From the NCBI RefSeq assembly GCF_000413935.1, contig NZ_KE340384.1, positions 123,638 to 187,637 on the forward strand: a stretch of DNA of 64,000 nucleotides. Direction: 5' to 3'. This document shows positions 62,286 to 64,000 of the stretch, one piece after another; position 1 is the stretch's first letter, and every line of letters starts with the position of its first letter. The notes beneath the pieces were generated by a model. It was not told the DNA's origin. It made no database searches and worked only from the letters and a program-made list of their open reading frames with translations. The translations under genes were made by a program, and so were the position numbers. Source of the DNA: Acinetobacter colistiniresistens (GTDB taxonomy: Bacteria; Pseudomonadota; Gammaproteobacteria; Pseudomonadales; Moraxellaceae).

Positions 62286-63010
62286 TATTCTTTCTCTAGC
62301 AACTGCTGAATTCTCTTTTGATAATTATTTAAAAAATCTTTTGTCACTCTAAAATGCTCAGTTTCTTCATAAGAAATCGCTCTAATCCCAGTGTCAGAAA
62401 ACTGATAAATTTTGGCATTGGGATAAGCCAATAAAATAGGAGAATGGGTAGCAATAATAAATTGAGATTGCTGCTGACATAAACGATCTAAAACAGATAA
62501 GGTTGTCATCAACATTATTGGAGACAAGGCTGCTTCTGGTTCATCCAAAAGATATAAACCCTTCCCTTTGAGTTTCATCGTTAATAATTTTAAGAAAGCC
62601 TCTCCATGCGAGCGTAAGTGTATATCTCCCCCATACTCAACCAAATAGTCCACTTGTTTCATATAGGTTGCAACGTTATAGAAGCTCTCAGCGCGCAAAA
62701 AGTAATAATCTTGAGGCTTCTTATAACTTTTTATCGTTCGGATCGCCTGATGCAAATCAGAAGCCGTTGTCGCTGTATTCAGTTGCACATTACGTGTTCC
62801 ACCTTCTTCTGAGAACCCCAAAGCAAGCGCTAGGGCTTCGAGAATGGTCGACTTTCCTGAACCATTTTCTCCTACAAAGAAGGTCACCTCTGGATGGAAC
62901 TCAATACTTTCTAAATCATTAACTGCAGGAACAACATAAGGATAACTGGCCCAATCCAAGGACTCAGGTGCTTTAAACTTCACAGCTCGAATATAAGGTC
63001 TTTCTTGCAT
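62285..63010 (-). CDS. AAA-family ATPase (AAA_21 type)
   Basis: ABC/SMC-type ATPase of 241 aa. Walker A is FFVGENGSGKSTILEALALA (about 44-63), the ABC-like region lies near YGGDIHLRSHGEAF, Walker B is LYLLDEPEAALSP (about 151-163) and the switch His is in FIIATHSPILL (about 184-194). No nuclease or partner domain is attached, and no effector gene is adjacent, so a housekeeping or stand-alone role is as likely as defence. Confidence 0.85.
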   Translation of the reverse strand: MQERPYIRAVKFKAPESLDWASYPYVVPAVNDLESIEFHPEVTFFVGENGSGKSTILEALALALGFSEEGGTRNVQLNTATTASDLHQAIRTIKSYKKPQDYYFLRAESFYNVATYMKQVDYLVEYGGDIHLRSHGEAFLKLLTMKLKGKGLYLLDEPEAALSPIMLMTTLSVLDRLCQQQSQFIIATHSPILLAYPNAKIYQFSDTGIRAISYEETEHFRVTKDFLNNYQKRIQQLLEKE

Positions 63011-63129
63011 AAAATATTGGCAAAACGATTTTTTATAGCATGCTCGATTTTATGTTTGAAAAACACCTCCATTCATTTCTAAGCGTCTTGAGCTGTCGCC
63101 TTTCTCAACTAATCACTATAGTTCTTATA

Positions 63130-63813
63130 TTAGATCCAATGATTATCAATGAACTCCATGACATCATATAAGCGTTTTTCTAAGTGATTTTTTCCTACCG
63201 CACAAATAATTTCTTTAACACCATCAACATACGGTGAATCACCTAAAATCTTTGTCTCTAAAACAATAGAACAAAACTTATCATCTGATATTTCAATACG
63301 ATGATAGGCATGTCGAGCTAGATTTTGTTCAGGAATCGCAAGCTCAACTTGTTGTCTTTTAACATCACGCACTGATTCGATTGCATGATTCTGCATATTC
63401 AGTGACTTGGCCATTGCCACAGCTGTTCCAGGTACAGACGCCTTATTTGCTTGATGAGATTCGATGATACTGATTTGATATTGACTGAAATTTTGCCCAC
63501 TTTTTTCAATCATATTCATAAATTTAAGCATTAATATGTTGGTATTTGGGCATAAAACAACAGGAATATCCCAATTTTCTTGCTTGTAATTCATATCGGT
63601 TGATAACTCAATAAGACGAGAACCGGTCCGTTTACAATACAAAATCGCTTCATTAAATTCTCTGCCAGAACCAGCGTGTACAACAATAGCACCTTCAGCT
63701 TCATGATTATTTCGGTCTGTCCAAGCGAGGACTTTATACGCTTGATTCAGATCTAATCCGTTGAGTAATTCAGTTGCTAATTTACCAGAGCCAATAATAT
63801 ATACGTTTGTCAT
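63130..63813 (-). CDS. Dihydrodipicolinate reductase-like protein
   Basis: Rossmann-fold protein of 227 aa. The N-terminus VYIIGSGKLATELLNGL is a dinucleotide loop, and SIIESHQANKASVPGTAVAMA (about 112-132) resembles the DapB catalytic region E-x-H-H-x-x-K-x-D-x-P-S-G-T-A. Several DapB residues differ (one of the HH pair is Gln; the Asp and Ser are changed), so this may be a paralogue with another substrate rather than the lysine enzyme. Confidence 0.75.
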   Translation of the reverse strand: MTNVYIIGSGKLATELLNGLDLNQAYKVLAWTDRNNHEAEGAIVVHAGSGREFNEAILYCKRTGSRLIELSTDMNYKQENWDIPVVLCPNTNILMLKFMNMIEKSGQNFSQYQISIIESHQANKASVPGTAVAMAKSLNMQNHAIESVRDVKRQQVELAIPEQNLARHAYHRIEISDDKFCSIVLETKILGDSPYVDGVKEIICAVGKNHLEKRLYDVMEFIDNHWI

Positions 63814-63880
63814 AAATTAATATTTTTAGAAAGTTCATTTATTTTAATCTATTCTTTTCCTATTTTTTTCTCCGCACATA

Positions 63881-63916
63881 AAAAAACACCCCCCAACATT
63901 AGTTAGGGGGTGTTTA
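63881..63916 (-). terminator. rRNA operon terminator
   Basis: Stem AACACCCCC/GGGGGTGTT with a loop of about 13 nt, followed on the minus strand by a T-run, about 11 nt past the 5S 3' end. Confidence 0.85.
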
Positions 63917-63926
63917 GTATTTAAAA

Positions 63927-64000
63927 GCTGGCGATGACTTACTCTCACATGGCAAGTGCCACACTACCATCAGCGCTAAGAGGTTTCACTTCTGAGTTCG
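63927..64000 (-). rRNA. rrf: 5S ribosomal RNA, 3' part
   Basis: On the minus strand the window edge carries the second half of a 5S rRNA: it contains CGAACTCAGAAGTGAAAC, then the CTTAGCGCTGATGGTAGTGT region, ending in GTCATCGCCAGC. About 74 nt are visible; the 5' part, and presumably 23S and 16S rRNA, lie beyond the right edge. Confidence 0.95.

Noticed and set aside
62285..63010. AAA ATPase as part of a defence system
   Set aside because: No nuclease, reverse transcriptase, TOPRIM or other effector gene is adjacent, and neighbours are metabolic; stand-alone AAA_21 proteins are common.

Overview
This window looks like a chromosomal segment of an Acinetobacter species. The evidence is gene content and order: prpB, a GntR regulator, tyrB, dld, lldD, lldR and lldP, then pgm, gne1, gpi, ugd, galU and itrA, a variable capsule core, wza-wzb-wzc and fkpA, then murJ, ampD, nadC, a phospholipase C, rph and so on. 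This is the arrangement known around the Acinetobacter capsule (K) locus. The base composition is moderately AT-rich, and the centre of the K locus (about 17.8-24.5 kb) is clearly more AT-rich than its surroundings. The species cannot be fixed by reading alone.

Layout. 1-2.0 kb: methylisocitrate lyase and its GntR regulator (propionate catabolism), with the first codons of the next operon gene at the left edge. 2.2-3.4 kb: aromatic aminotransferase. 3.4-4.7 kb: an IS4-type insertion sequence lying inside the terminator hairpin shared by tyrB and dld. 4.8-10.4 kb: lactate cluster lldP-lldR-lldD-dld with a pair of 17-bp operator palindromes in front of lldP. 10.7-28.7 kb: K locus. It has sugar-nucleotide genes (pgm, gne1, gpi, ugd, galU), an initiating transferase, two recognisable GT4 transferases, a Wzy-like polymerase, a third likely transferase, a UDP-GlcNAc 2-epimerase and a Wzx flippase, and divergently wza-wzb-wzc. 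28.9-30.4 kb: two tandem FKBP prolyl isomerases. 30.4-34.7 kb: an acyltransferase-3 protein, murJ, ampD, nadC and a small membrane protein. 34.9-38.2 kb: a Tat-exported phospholipase C preceded by a 45-aa lipoprotein and a five-unit, 11-bp repeat that looks like a PhoB binding region, then RNase PH. 38.2-42.2 kb: an acyl desaturase/reductase pair with a divergent TetR (DesT-like) and three matching operators, then a second TetR. 42.2-47.2 kb: dsbA, ubiG, a phosphatase of the Gph/MupP type, a YciK-type dehydrogenase, an RcnB-like protein and argA. 47.5-53.2 kb: a sulfonate (ssu) operon with two binding proteins, and a RutR-like TetR. 53.5-56.0 kb: a small unknown protein, a nucleosidase and a TDT transporter. 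56.2-61.4 kb: ribF, a MITE-like element, ileS, lspA and fkpB. 61.5-64 kb: FMN reductase, a possible small RNA, an AAA ATPase, a DapB-like protein, and the 3' end of a 5S rRNA gene on the minus strand.

How the parts work together. Pgm, GalU, Ugd, Gpi and Gne1 supply UDP-Glc, UDP-GlcA, UDP-Gal/GalNAc and hexose phosphates, and the epimerase supplies UDP-ManNAc. ItrA plus three transferases would build a repeat of about four sugars, Wzx flips it, Wzy polymerises it, and Wza/Wzb/Wzc export it and control chain length. No CRISPR array, prophage or recognisable defence island was seen. The most notable points are the regulatory arrays (Pho, DesT, LldR, GntR), the IS in a terminator, the MITE, and a Ugd whose usual cysteine motif is absent.
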